NCBI GenBank assembly: GCA_030678995.1
Contig: JAUXTQ010000047.1
Span: 1-64,000 of the forward strand
DNA length: 64,000 nucleotides
Origin: Caulobacter sp.
Lineage (GTDB): Bacteria; Pseudomonadota; Alphaproteobacteria; Caulobacterales; Caulobacteraceae
Reading direction: 5' to 3'
Part shown: in pieces, positions 28,381-36,773 of the stretch
How positions within the stretch are numbered: position 1 is the first letter of the stretch
Layout of the letters: every line of letters begins with the position of its first letter
Translations under genes and position numbers: made by a program
Notes under the pieces: model-generated
Databases searched by the model: none
Told to the model about the DNA's origin: nothing
Seen by the model: the letters and a program-made list of their open reading frames with translations, nothing else

Positions 28381-29079
28381 TCAGGCGTTGTTCTTGCGGA
28401 CCACGGCCTCGAACCCGGCGGCGCAGTAGGCGTAGAGGCGCTGGCGGGCGGACTCGAGATCGCTGGCGAGGCAGAGGCCGTCGGAAAGCTGGTTGATCCG
28501 GCCCGTCTCGGCGACGGTGATCATCATCGAGCCGGTCAGGAACTGGTAGCACCAGTAGAGGTCGCGGACGTCCGCGTCCGGCAGGGCCCGGCCCAGGGTC
28601 TCGATCAGCTGGCGCACGACCGGGTCGAAGAAGCGGTGCATCACCTCGCCGCCCCAGGCCGGGGTGGTGTTGATCTGGGCCACGAGGTTGAGAAAGTTCT
28701 TCCAGCCCTGGCCGCCGGTCAGGGCGTGCTCAATGACCGGGTCGATGAAGGCGGCGATGACCCCCTCGGCCGTCATGGTCCCGGGATGGGCCGCCTCATA
28801 GGCCGTCATGGCCCGGGCGCGCTCGTCGTTGATGATTTCCGCCCTGCGCAGCAACACCGCGTCGAATAGCTCGCGCTTGGCCCCGAAGTAGTAGTGGATC
28901 AGGGCCGTATCGACCCCGGCTTCCGAAGCCACCTGGCGGGTGGTGACGCCATAGAAGCCGTGGCGGGCGAACAGGCCCTCGGCCGAGTCGAGGATGGCCT
29001 GCTTGAGGTCGATCCCCGCGTTCTTGGACGGACGCCCCCGGCCGGGATTGCGGGTGCGCAGCTTGACGACGGTGGGCAT
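28381..29079 (-). CDS. TetR/AcrR-family transcriptional regulator
   Basis: A 232-residue regulator. The N-terminal helix-turn-helix spans about 25-70 (ILDSAEGLFARHGFYGVTTRQVASEAGVDTALIHYYFGAKRELF is split as helices 1-4), with the standard IHYYFGAKREL recognition end. The C-terminal ligand domain is all-helical. It lies 217 bases upstream of the TonB receptor on the same strand, so it may control the receptor-MFS pair and its own gene. That control is inference. The ligand is unknown. Confidence 0.85.
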   Translation of the reverse strand: MPTVVKLRTRNPGRGRPSKNAGIDLKQAILDSAEGLFARHGFYGVTTRQVASEAGVDTALIHYYFGAKRELFDAVLLRRAEIINDERARAMTAYEAAHPGTMTAEGVIAAFIDPVIEHALTGGQGWKNFLNLVAQINTTPAWGGEVMHRFFDPVVRQLIETLGRALPDADVRDLYWCYQFLTGSMMITVAETGRINQLSDGLCLASDLESARQRLYAYCAAGFEAVVRKNNA

Positions 29080-29145
29080 GGCCAGGCGATCCTGTCGGCG
29101 ACCCGCCTGCGATACGCCCGGCCCTCGCCCGCTGGCAAGGCCGGT

Positions 29146-29679
29146 TCAGCCCATGAACAGCTTCCACATCAGCCTGCCCGGCAGAAAGGCGAATCCGCCG
29201 GCGACGATGGACGCGCCCCAGAAGACGCCCGTCATGGTTCGCCTGTGCAGGTTCACATTGTGCCTGCGCGCGGCCCAGACGGCGACCGGCAAGGTGACCA
29301 GGGTCCAGCCACTGAGCAGATGGATCAGCGACCAGATGTTCCCGTTCAGGCCGACAATGAACAGCGATGTCGCCGCCGCCGCGCCCATCAGCGCGACCCA
29401 CATCCAGCCCATGGCGCGGTGGAACGCCCGCCCCTTTCGGGCCCACAGGATGATCGCGCCGACGGCCACCGAACCGACCGCCGCCAGGATGTGCGCCTGG
29501 ATCACCGTCGGCTGGGCGAGAAACAACGCCACGTCCAGGCCGTGCGGCGTGGCGCCGGTGGCGATGCGCAGCATCTGCGGTCCGAACAGCACGGCGGCAG
29601 CGATGGCCGCCGCCCCGGTCAGCAGCCAGCCCGCGGCGCGGCTGCCCGGGAGAGCTCCGGCGAAGATCGACTGTCTCAT
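29146..29679 (-). CDS. DUF2306-like membrane protein
   Basis: A 177-residue integral membrane protein with about five hydrophobic helices. The C-terminal HRRTMTGVFWGASIVAGGFAFLPGR block and the central HRAMGWMWVALMG with conserved His/Arg are characteristic of DUF2306. The histidines inside or near membrane helices suggest metal or haem contact, but no function is known. The ATG at 29679 is preceded by GGGAGCC. It lies between the TetR gene and a DUF2141 gene, all on the minus strand. Confidence 0.7.
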   Translation of the reverse strand: MRQSIFAGALPGSRAAGWLLTGAAAIAAAVLFGPQMLRIATGATPHGLDVALFLAQPTVIQAHILAAVGSVAVGAIILWARKGRAFHRAMGWMWVALMGAAAATSLFIVGLNGNIWSLIHLLSGWTLVTLPVAVWAARRHNVNLHRRTMTGVFWGASIVAGGFAFLPGRLMWKLFMG

Positions 29680-29783
29680 GGTCAGGCTCCCTTGAACTGA
29701 CCGTGCAGGCTGATGGGCAGGGCGACGTCCGCGCGTCAGGATGGATCGGCGGTTCATGATCGTTACTCCGGTCCTGGCGGCGG

Positions 29784-30248
29784 TCAGTCGATGGTGATCG
29801 ACTGGCTGTTCTCGCCGGCGGCGACTTCGAACACGGCGTCGGCCCAGGCCGGCGGGCCCATGTTGAACGGCGCGTTGTTGGAGGCGGCGTAGGGCTCGGT
29901 GGGCAGGCCGAACGGGTTGGTGTTCAGCTGGCCGTCGCCGTTGACGTCGTGATAGGCCTTGATGGCGTAGCGCCCGGGCGTGAGACCCGTGACCGTAACG
30001 GTGGCGTCCGCTCCGGAAATCTCGATGCGCACGCCCTGGACCGGCTCGCCGCCGGTGAAGGCCGATTCGGTGTCGTAGACGCCGGCCATGATGGCGCCGG
30101 CGGACGTGTCGATGCCGCTGAAGCTGAGAGTCAGGCTTGCGCCGTCGTCGGCCCGTGCGGCGGACAGCGGCATGAGGGTGAAGACCGCGGCCTGCAGCGT
30201 CGCGATTGACAGGAAGAGGGCGGCGGTCTTGATCCGGGGGTAGGTCAT
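29784..30248 (-). CDS. secreted DUF2141 protein
   Basis: A 154-residue exported protein with a signal peptide (about 1-34, ending ARA). The DUF2141 domain contains GVYDTESAF, YAIKAYHDVNGDG and the tail FGLPTEPYAASNN...GPPAWADAVF. The HDVNGDGQLN segment (near 107-116) has the D-x-N-x-D-G spacing of a calcium-binding EF loop, so Ca2+ binding is possible. A paralogue lies at 31125-31562 on the other side of a LytTR regulator. It is divergent from that regulator by 58 bases. Confidence 0.8.
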   Translation of the reverse strand: MTYPRIKTAALFLSIATLQAAVFTLMPLSAARADDGASLTLSFSGIDTSAGAIMAGVYDTESAFTGGEPVQGVRIEISGADATVTVTGLTPGRYAIKAYHDVNGDGQLNTNPFGLPTEPYAASNNAPFNMGPPAWADAVFEVAAGENSQSITID

Positions 30249-30306
30249 GGGGTCTGCCTTCGGGTTGGCGGGTTTTCGATGACGACGGCTTAGACGGGGC
30301 GACCGG

Positions 30307-31128
30307 ATGGCGCAGTCGGACATGCGTGGACAGAACGGCGCCGTTCGCGAACGGACAGGCGCCGCCGTTGGCGCTTCGTGGATCGACGCCTTCGCGCAGG
30401 CCCGGCACCTGCGGGGCCTGGCCATCGCGGCCCTGGCCGGGGGGTTCCTGGCCGCCGCCGGCGCCTTCCAGACCGGCGAGGCGCCGGTGGCGATCCGTTT
30501 CGCCTACTGGATCGGGGTGATGCTCGTGGGCGCCACGGCCGGGATCGTGGTCTCGGTGCTGGTGGACCGGGGCGGCTGGTTCGACGACCGGCCCGCGCTG
30601 CAGGGGTCGGTGATCGCCGCGACCCTGACCATTCCGCTGACGGTGATGATCTGGCTGATCTCGTCCTTTGCTTTTCGGGGTGGGCGGCTGGAGCTGGAGG
30701 CCATCAACTACTTCGTCGGGCCGGTGTTCATCGTCACCTGCGTGATGACCGCCCTGAACTACTTCACCCAGCGGACGCCGCCGGAGACCCATGCCGCCCT
30801 GGCCGGAGGCTCGCCGCCGCGCTTTCTCGAACGGTTACCGGCCAGGCTGCGCGGGGCCGAGATCTTCGCCGTCGAGGCCGAGGACCACTACCTGCGGCTC
30901 CACACCAGCAAGGGCCAGGATCTGATCCTGATGCGGCTGTCTGACGCCGTGGCCGAGCTGGAAGGGCTGGAAGGCGCCCAGGTGCACCGATCCTGGTGGG
31001 TCGCCCGCGCCGCGGTGGAGGACGCCCGCCGCGCCGACGGTCGCGCGACCCTGACCCTGAAGGACGGCGCCAGTGCGCCAGTCAGCCGCGCCTATGCGAA
31101 GGCGCTGCGTGCCAGCGGCTGGATCTAG
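30307..31128 (+). CDS. membrane-bound LytTR transcriptional regulator
   Basis: A 273-residue protein with four hydrophobic helices (about 36-54, 65-86, 98-120, 133-152) and a C-terminal LytTR DNA-binding domain (175-273) with IFAVEAEDHYLRLHT and QVHRSWWVA as its core strands. There is no receiver domain, so it is not a classical response regulator; it would sense at the membrane and bind DNA with the attached domain. It is flanked on both sides by DUF2141 genes on the opposite strand, which are its likely targets. Its stop codon overlaps the stop of the downstream DUF2141 gene in a shared CTAG. Confidence 0.85.
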   Translation: MAQSDMRGQNGAVRERTGAAVGASWIDAFAQARHLRGLAIAALAGGFLAAAGAFQTGEAPVAIRFAYWIGVMLVGATAGIVVSVLVDRGGWFDDRPALQGSVIAATLTIPLTVMIWLISSFAFRGGRLELEAINYFVGPVFIVTCVMTALNYFTQRTPPETHAALAGGSPPRFLERLPARLRGAEIFAVEAEDHYLRLHTSKGQDLILMRLSDAVAELEGLEGAQVHRSWWVARAAVEDARRADGRATLTLKDGASAPVSRAYAKALRASGWI

Positions 31129-31562
31129 CGCAGCCGGATCGTCTGCCCGTTGCCGCCCGGCTTCACCTCGAAGGCGGCTCTGCGCCAGGACGGCGGGCCG
31201 AACGGGGCGCGGGCGTTATTGGAGAAGCCGTAGGGCTCCAGCGGCATGCCCAGGGGGTTGAAGTTCATCTTCCCGTTGGCGTCGCGGTCGTGGAACGACT
31301 TCACCGCATAGAGGCCCGGCCTGAGCCCCGCGACGGTCACCGAGAAATTCCCGCCGGAGGCCGGCAGGTTGAAGGTTCGCACGGGCGCGGTGTTGGCGTC
31401 ATAGGCCGGCTTGGTGTCGAACAGGGCGATCAGCACCACGCCCTCGCGCTTGCTGATCCCGTCGAAGGCGACGGTCAGGGATCCATCGGCGTCCTCGCCC
31501 TGGGCGCCGGCGGCGACCGGCGCGAGCGCCAGCAGCACGGCCAGGGTGAGGGCCCGGCTCAC
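31125..31562 (-). CDS. secreted DUF2141 protein, second copy
   Basis: A 145-residue exported protein with a signal peptide (about 1-20, ending AGA). The domain matches the first copy: LIALFDTKPAY, YAVKSFHDRDANGKMNFN and GMPLEPYGFSNNA...FGPPSWRRAAF. HDRDANGKMN again has an EF-loop-like D-x-D-x-N-G spacing. The start is GTG at 31562, overlapping the TGA of the GNAT gene (GTGA), so it is translated by coupling. The shared CTAG at 31125-31128 holds the stops of this gene and the LytTR gene. Confidence 0.8.
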   Translation of the reverse strand: MSRALTLAVLLALAPVAAGAQGEDADGSLTVAFDGISKREGVVLIALFDTKPAYDANTAPVRTFNLPASGGNFSVTVAGLRPGLYAVKSFHDRDANGKMNFNPLGMPLEPYGFSNNARAPFGPPSWRRAAFEVKPGGNGQTIRLR

Positions 31563-32107
31563 GCCGCCGCCCTCCGGGACCGCCACTGCTCGCGGCTCTG
31601 GCCCCAGATGTCGATCGGCAGTTCGTGGAACGGCGGCGGCATCCGCCCCTCGCCCCGGTTGGTCGAGCCCAGCGCACGCGCCACCTTCTGCGAGTTGACG
31701 TTGCCCGGGTCGATGCAGTGGATCACCTCGGTCCAGTCGAGCGTGTCGAAGGCCCAGTCGATGGCCGCGGTCGCCGCCTCCACCGCATAGCCCTTGCCCC
31801 AGGCGCGCGGGTGCAGGCCCCAGCCCACCTCCGTGCCCGGCCACTCCTCCGGCTGCCAGGGGCCGATCCGCCCGACCCACTGGCCGCTGGACTTCTCGAT
31901 CAGCGAGAACATGGCGTAACCCCGGATGGCCCAGGAACCGGCCATGCTGGCCAGCCCCCGCCAGCTCTGGGCGCGGCCCATCTGGCCGCCGATGAAGCGC
32001 GAGGCCTCCGCGTCAGCCATCATCTCGGCCCAGCCGTCGAGGTCCTCCTCGGCGGGCGGGCGCAGGATCAGGCGAGCGGTCTCGAGGGTGGGGCCGGGTG
32101 CGATCAT
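31559..32107 (-). CDS. GNAT-family N-acetyltransferase (RimJ/RimL-like)
   Basis: A 182-residue GNAT of the Acetyltransf_3 type. ETARLILRPPAEEDLDGW opens the fold, VGWGLHPRAWGKGYAVEAATAAIDWAF holds the acetyl-CoA pyrophosphate loop (R/Q-x-x-G-x-G/A-like RAWGKGY near 99-105), and NVNSQKVARALG is the final helix. Relatives acetylate ribosomal-protein N-termini, or small molecules; the target is unknown. It is the first gene of a two-gene unit with the second DUF2141 protein. Confidence 0.85.
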   Translation of the reverse strand: MIAPGPTLETARLILRPPAEEDLDGWAEMMADAEASRFIGGQMGRAQSWRGLASMAGSWAIRGYAMFSLIEKSSGQWVGRIGPWQPEEWPGTEVGWGLHPRAWGKGYAVEAATAAIDWAFDTLDWTEVIHCIDPGNVNSQKVARALGSTNRGEGRMPPPFHELPIDIWGQSREQWRSRRAAA

Positions 32108-32168
32108 GGAATCGTGTCTAGCAAAGCCGCCGCGATTTGGGCGCCGACTTCGTGTCGTTGGAGACTTC

Positions 32169-32261
32169 GCGCGGGGACATGCACTTCAGTGCGTGTCCCC
32201 TGTCAGCCGATCAGGTTCATTCTGAAGAAGGGGACACGCACTGAAGTGCATGTCCCCGCGC
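32169..32261. repeat. REPIN-like doublet of GGGGACA palindromes
   Basis: Two palindromes, 32173-32200 and 32230-32257, are exact reverse complements of each other. With flanking bases they form a 32-bp perfect inverted repeat (32169-32200 with 32230-32261) around a 29-base spacer. Each arm is itself a 13-bp near-palindrome, so the RNA or DNA could fold into one long hairpin or two short ones. It lies between the GNAT start and the mdh stop codon (six bases away) and could end mdh transcription. Two inverted REP units of this kind are the layout of mobile REPINs. Confidence 0.8.
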
Positions 32262-32266
32262 ATGCC

Positions 32267-33268
<1,002 letters not shown>

Positions 33269-33352
33269 CTAGCCCTCGCAAGGGTCCGCCTCAAGCCCCC
33301 TTTCGCGGATGCGAAGAGCGCGGCAATAGGAATGCGCTGAATGGAGAGCGCC

Positions 33353-34402
33353 ATGTCCAAGACCGATCCCGGCAACTACTTCGAGGACTTCCGGCTGGGC
33401 CAGGTGCTGAGCCACGCCACGCCGCGCACCGTCACGGCCGGGGACGTGGCGCTGTACAACGCGCTCTACGGCCCGCGCTTCGCCCTGACCTCGAGCGACG
33501 AGTTCGCGAGGGCCTGCGGCCTGCCGGCCTCGCCGGTCGATCCGCTGATCGCCTTCCATATGGTTTTCGGCAAGACCGTGCCGGACATCAGCCTCAATGC
33601 CGTGGCCAATCTGGGCTACGCCGAGGGCCTGTTCCTGCGGGCCGTCTATCCGGGCGACACCCTGACCGCGACCAGCGAGGTCATCGGCCTGAAGGAGAAC
33701 TCCAACCGCAAGACTGGCGTCGTCTATGTCCGCACCACCGGCGAGAACCAGCACGGCGAGACGGTGCTGAGCTACGTGCGCTGGGTGATGGTGCGCAAGC
33801 GCAGCGAGGACGCGGCGGTCCCGGAGCAGGCGACGCCGACGCTGGCCGGCGCGGTGGCGGCGGGCGACCTGATCCTGCCGCGCGGCCTGGACTTCAGCCG
33901 CTACGACTTCGCCCTGGCCGGCGCGCCGCACGCCTTTGAGGACTATGCCGTCGGGGAGAAGATCGACCACGTCGACGGCATGGTGGTCGAGGAGGCCGAG
34001 CACCAGATGGCTACCCGGCTGTGGCAGAACACGGCCAAGGTCCACTTCAACCAGTTTGAGCGGGCCAAGGACCCGGCCGGCCGGCGGCTGGTCTATGGCG
34101 GGGTGGTGATCTCCACGGCCCGGGCGCTGAGCTTCAACGGCCTGCAGAACGCCGGCCTGACCCTGGCGATCAACGGCGGGCGGCACGTGAACCCATATTT
34201 CGCCGGGGCGACGGTGTTCGCCTGGAGCGAGGTGCTGGACAAGGCTGACCTCGGAGAGGGCATCGGCGCCCTGCGGCTGCGGCTGGTGGCGACGAAGGAC
34301 CAGCCTTGCGCCGACTTCCCCGACAAGGACGAATCGGGCGTCTATCCCGGCGGGGTCATCCTCGACTTCGACTACTGGGCGGCGGTTCCGAAACGTTTCT
34401 GA
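33353..34402 (+). CDS. mesaconyl-CoA hydratase-like double MaoC protein
   Basis: A 349-residue protein with two tandem MaoC-type hot-dog halves. The start KTDPGNYFEDFRLGQVLSHATPRT (split: PGNYFEDFRLGQ and HATPRTVTAGDVALY), FGKTVPDISLNAVANLGYAEG, GEKIDHVDGMVVEEAEHQMATRLWQNTAKVHFN and the end VATKDQPCADFP closely resemble the Rhodobacter mesaconyl-C1-CoA hydratase (beta-methylmalyl-CoA dehydratase, Mcd) of the ethylmalonyl-CoA pathway. The ATG at 33353 has GGAGAG upstream; an ATG four codons earlier is less well placed. It is followed after four bases by a HIT gene. A malyl-CoA thioesterase-like gene lies 1.1 kb downstream on the other strand. Confidence 0.8.
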   Translation: MSKTDPGNYFEDFRLGQVLSHATPRTVTAGDVALYNALYGPRFALTSSDEFARACGLPASPVDPLIAFHMVFGKTVPDISLNAVANLGYAEGLFLRAVYPGDTLTATSEVIGLKENSNRKTGVVYVRTTGENQHGETVLSYVRWVMVRKRSEDAAVPEQATPTLAGAVAAGDLILPRGLDFSRYDFALAGAPHAFEDYAVGEKIDHVDGMVVEEAEHQMATRLWQNTAKVHFNQFERAKDPAGRRLVYGGVVISTARALSFNGLQNAGLTLAINGGRHVNPYFAGATVFAWSEVLDKADLGEGIGALRLRLVATKDQPCADFPDKDESGVYPGGVILDFDYWAAVPKRF

Positions 34403-34406
34403 ATTC

Positions 34407-34820
34407 GTGGTCGATCAGGCCTTCGTGGCCACCTCCCACGTGCTGGGCGACCTGTTCCTCTGCCACGCCCGCCTGCAGTGCGACGCGCGGTTTCCGTGGA
34501 TACTGCTGATCCCCCGCCGCATGGGCCTGCGCGAGATCGAGGACCTGACCCCGGCCGACCGGGGGCGGCTGATGGACGAGGCCGTGCTGGCCGGCGAGGC
34601 GGTGCGGGCGCTGGGCGAGGCCCTCGGCCGGCCGGTGGAAAAGCTGAACATCGGCGCCCTGGGCAACATAACCCCGCAGCTGCACCTGCACATCGTCGGC
34701 CGCCGCTCGGATGACAGCGCCTGGCCGGATCCCGTCTGGGGCCATGGCCAGAAGATCGCCTATGACCATGACGACCTCGACCTGGTGATCGGGACGGCAC
34801 GGCGGGGGCTGGGGCTGTAG
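34407..34820 (+). CDS. HIT-domain nucleotide hydrolase/transferase
   Basis: A 137-residue HIT-family protein. The core motif is QLHLHIVGR near residues 92-100, in which the first His of the H-x-H-x-H triad is Gln, a form common in proteobacterial HIT proteins. LFLCHARLQCDARFPWILLIPR is the family N-terminal strand pair. It probably hydrolyses a dinucleoside polyphosphate or AMP-lysine type substrate. It starts with GTG four bases after the Mcd-like stop codon and should be co-translated. Its TAG stop is the first part of a palindrome. Confidence 0.8.
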   Translation: MVDQAFVATSHVLGDLFLCHARLQCDARFPWILLIPRRMGLREIEDLTPADRGRLMDEAVLAGEAVRALGEALGRPVEKLNIGALGNITPQLHLHIVGRRSDDSAWPDPVWGHGQKIAYDHDDLDLVIGTARRGLGL

Positions 34821-34848
34821 GGGACACGTACCTTCGGTACATGTCCCC
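34820..34848. terminator. GGGGACA palindrome between convergent genes
   Basis: GGGGACACGTACC pairs with GGTACATGTCCCC (13-base arms, one mismatch) around a TTC loop. The first G is the last base of the HIT gene stop codon and the element ends two bases before the stop of the convergent exported-protein gene. It has the same architecture as the stop-codon palindromes at 2632 and 12730 and may serve both genes as terminator. Confidence 0.7.
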
Positions 34849-34850
34849 GG

Positions 34851-35543
34851 TCAGTTCCGCCGCATCGTCACCGGGTGCACGCCCCACTCGTCCACAATCT
34901 CGCCGGCCCACCCGCCGTCGGAGGCCGGCGCCAGGGTCAGCACCACCGTCGGCTTGCCGGGGGATTTGGTGATGCGGATGATCAGGATCACCGGCTGGCG
35001 GTCCAGGCTGTCGATCAGCCCGACTTTGCCGACCGGCCCGTCTAGGCTGCGCCAGGCGCCCTCGAGCTGGCCGTAGCCCTGGCCCCGGTCGACCAGCTGC
35101 AGCGACAGCACCGCCACGCCATAGGCCGAGCGCACCGTCCAGCCGCCGTCCAGCGGACCCTGCAGGCCCTGGGCGGCGCTGGCCGAGGCGCGGATGCGGC
35201 TCTCGTAGCCGATGTCCACCGGGGTCGGGGGAGCGTCGGGGTTCTTGCCGGTCTCGTCGACCATCACCGGCCGGTCCAGAGCCGGACGGCGGGGCGGCGC
35301 GTACACCGACGGCGGCGCGGTGGCGACGGGCGGCGCGTCCACGCGGGGCGGCGCGTCGCTGTCCATGTCGGTGGACTGGTCCGGCGGCAGGGACGCGGCG
35401 ATGGCGTCACCGATGGGATCGGCCGAAGGCCCGGCGGCGGGGTCGCCCACCGCCAGACCGGGGGCGGTCGTGACCGGCGCCTCCTGGGCGCGGACGCCGC
35501 CGGCCGCCAGGGCCAACAGCAGAATGGCGAGGCCGGCCTTCAA
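34851..35543 (-). CDS. hypothetical exported protein
   Basis: A 230-residue protein with a signal peptide (1-19, ending VRA). Residues 20-110 are Pro/Ala/Asp-rich and probably disordered. Residues 110-230 form a folded part with GPLDGGWTV, GQLEGAWRSL and GWAGEIVDEWGV, suggestive of a small beta-rich domain. I do not recognise the family. Its ATG overlaps the stop of the malyl-CoA thioesterase-like gene (ATGA at 35543-35540), so it is co-translated with a cytoplasmic enzyme, which may be accidental. Confidence 0.65.
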   Translation of the reverse strand: MKAGLAILLLALAAGGVRAQEAPVTTAPGLAVGDPAAGPSADPIGDAIAASLPPDQSTDMDSDAPPRVDAPPVATAPPSVYAPPRRPALDRPVMVDETGKNPDAPPTPVDIGYESRIRASASAAQGLQGPLDGGWTVRSAYGVAVLSLQLVDRGQGYGQLEGAWRSLDGPVGKVGLIDSLDRQPVILIIRITKSPGKPTVVLTLAPASDGGWAGEIVDEWGVHPVTMRRN

Positions 35544-36403
35544 GCCGCCTCCGCCAGGGCGATCGCCTCAGCCACCGCCACCAGCCGCTGCGCCTGATGC
35601 AGATGCAGCAGCTCGGCCATCTTGCCCTCGACGCGGATGGCGCCCTTGCCGGCGTTCTCCGGCAGGGCGAAGGCGGCGATCACCGCCCGGGCCCAGTCGA
35701 CCTCCGCCGGCGCCGGGGAGAAGACCAGGTTGCACAGGTCGATCTGTTTGGGGTGGATCAGGGTCTTGCCGTCGAAGCCGAAGTCCACACCCTGGCGGCA
35801 AATCGCCTCCAGCGAGTTCTGGTCTTCGATGTCGTTGTGCACCCCGTCCAGGATGGTCAGGTCGTGCATCCGGGCGGCGGTCACGGCCATCGACAGGGCG
35901 GCGTGGAACGGCTCGCGGCCCGGGGAGATGCGGAAGCGCATCTCCTTGGCCAGGTCGTTGGTGCCCATGACGAAGGTGGTCAGCTGCGTCGTCGCGCGGG
36001 CGGCGGCGATGCTGTCGAGGGCGAACAGCGAGCGGCTGGTCTCGATCATCGCCCACAGGGCCGTGTCGGCGTGCAGCGGGGCGCTGTAGTCGGCGACGTC
36101 GGTGGCGGTGTTGACCTTGGGGACCAGGACGGCGTCGGGCCTGGCGGCGGCGGCGGCCCGCAGGTCGTCGGCGCCCCAGGGGGTGTCGGACCCGTTGACC
36201 CGGATGACCAGCTCGCGATTGCCGAAGCCGCCGTCGCGCACGGCCTGCACGGCCTGCTCGCGGGCGGCTTCCTTGGCCTCCGGCGCCACGGCGTCCTCCA
36301 GGTCGAGGATCACCACGTCGCAGGGCAAGGTCCGGGCCTTCTCGATCGCCTTGGCGTTGGAGGCGGGCATGTACAGGGCGCTGCGGCGGGGACGGGAGGT
36401 CAT
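35540..36403 (-). CDS. CitE-like (S)-malyl-CoA thioesterase / lyase (HpcH/HpaI family)
   Basis: A 287-residue HpcH/HpaI aldolase-family protein. RSALYMPASNAKAIEKA (7-23), ILDLEDAVAPE, IRVNGSDTPWG, VLVPKVN, LWAMIETSRSL, FVMGTNDLAKE and GFDGKTLIHPKQI appear in order; the Glu and Asp of the ET/ND segments bind Mg2+. The pattern resembles the Rhodobacter Mcl2 malyl-CoA thioesterase more than citrate lyase CitE, and no citD/citF is nearby. It would release malate from malyl-CoA, or cleave a related ester. With the Mcd-like gene and mdh within 3 kb, a shared C4/C5-CoA pathway is plausible. Confidence 0.8.
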   Translation of the reverse strand: MTSRPRRSALYMPASNAKAIEKARTLPCDVVILDLEDAVAPEAKEAAREQAVQAVRDGGFGNRELVIRVNGSDTPWGADDLRAAAAARPDAVLVPKVNTATDVADYSAPLHADTALWAMIETSRSLFALDSIAAARATTQLTTFVMGTNDLAKEMRFRISPGREPFHAALSMAVTAARMHDLTILDGVHNDIEDQNSLEAICRQGVDFGFDGKTLIHPKQIDLCNLVFSPAPAEVDWARAVIAAFALPENAGKGAIRVEGKMAELLHLHQAQRLVAVAEAIALAEAA

Positions 36404-36440
36404 GGAGGTTCCGGGCTTGGTGTTGTCTCCCGTTTCTCTA
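36404..36440. other. short leader upstream of the thioesterase-like gene
   Basis: These bases hold the ribosome site of the minus-strand thioesterase-like gene and probably part of its promoter. The next 333 bases up to 36773 contain no gene and consist of two dispersed repeats listed separately; I see nothing else in them. Confidence 0.3.
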
Positions 36441-36580
36441 CTGTCATCCCGGACGGCCTGAAAGGCCGATCACCCCTCAATTATCATCCCGGCCGAAGCG
36501 GAGCGGGGAGCCGGGACCCAGATTCGGTTTGACTTTGATCTGGGTCCCGGATCGGCCTGTCCGGCCGTCCGGGATGACAG
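36441..36580. repeat. TCATCCCGG-type dispersed repeat, copy 1
   Basis: Outer arms 36441-36458 and 36563-36580 are an 18-bp perfect inverted repeat (CTGTCATCCCGGACGGCC and its complement). Inside, GGGACCCAGAT and ATCTGGGTCCC form a second nested inverted repeat. A related copy with the same termini and inner pair is at 43265-43383. No coding capacity. This kind of element is scattered in intergenic DNA of alphaproteobacteria. Confidence 0.75.
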
Positions 36581-36610
36581 TTTGGGGAAACGTGATGAGA
36601 CGTCGCTCTA

Positions 36611-36748
36611 AGGCCTTGATGGAATGGGAGCGCGAGCGGTCGCCTTGGTCAAGGACGGGTCCTGCGGACCCGCCGCTGCGCGGCCGCGAAGCGGTCCTTG
36701 AGCAGGTCGTCCGCCCGCGCCATGCTCCGCCAAGGCATCAGGGCGGGA
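36611..36748 (+). repeat. ~140-bp dispersed repeat, left copy
   Basis: It begins GGCCTTGATGGAATG and ends CATCAGGGCGGG, with internal TGGTCAAGGACG, CGCCGCTGCGCG and CGGTCCTTGAGCAGG blocks. The copy at 38648-38789 has all these blocks in the same order on the opposite strand. The two copies flank a small membrane protein gene and mtaB. No intact reading frame is shared between copies. Confidence 0.75.
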
Positions 36749-36773
36749 TGTGGCGCGCTGACGGAGTTCAGGA

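Noticed and set aside
35540..36403. citE of a citrate lyase
   Set aside because: No citD, citF or citC genes are near and the sequence pattern fits malyl-CoA thioesterase better.
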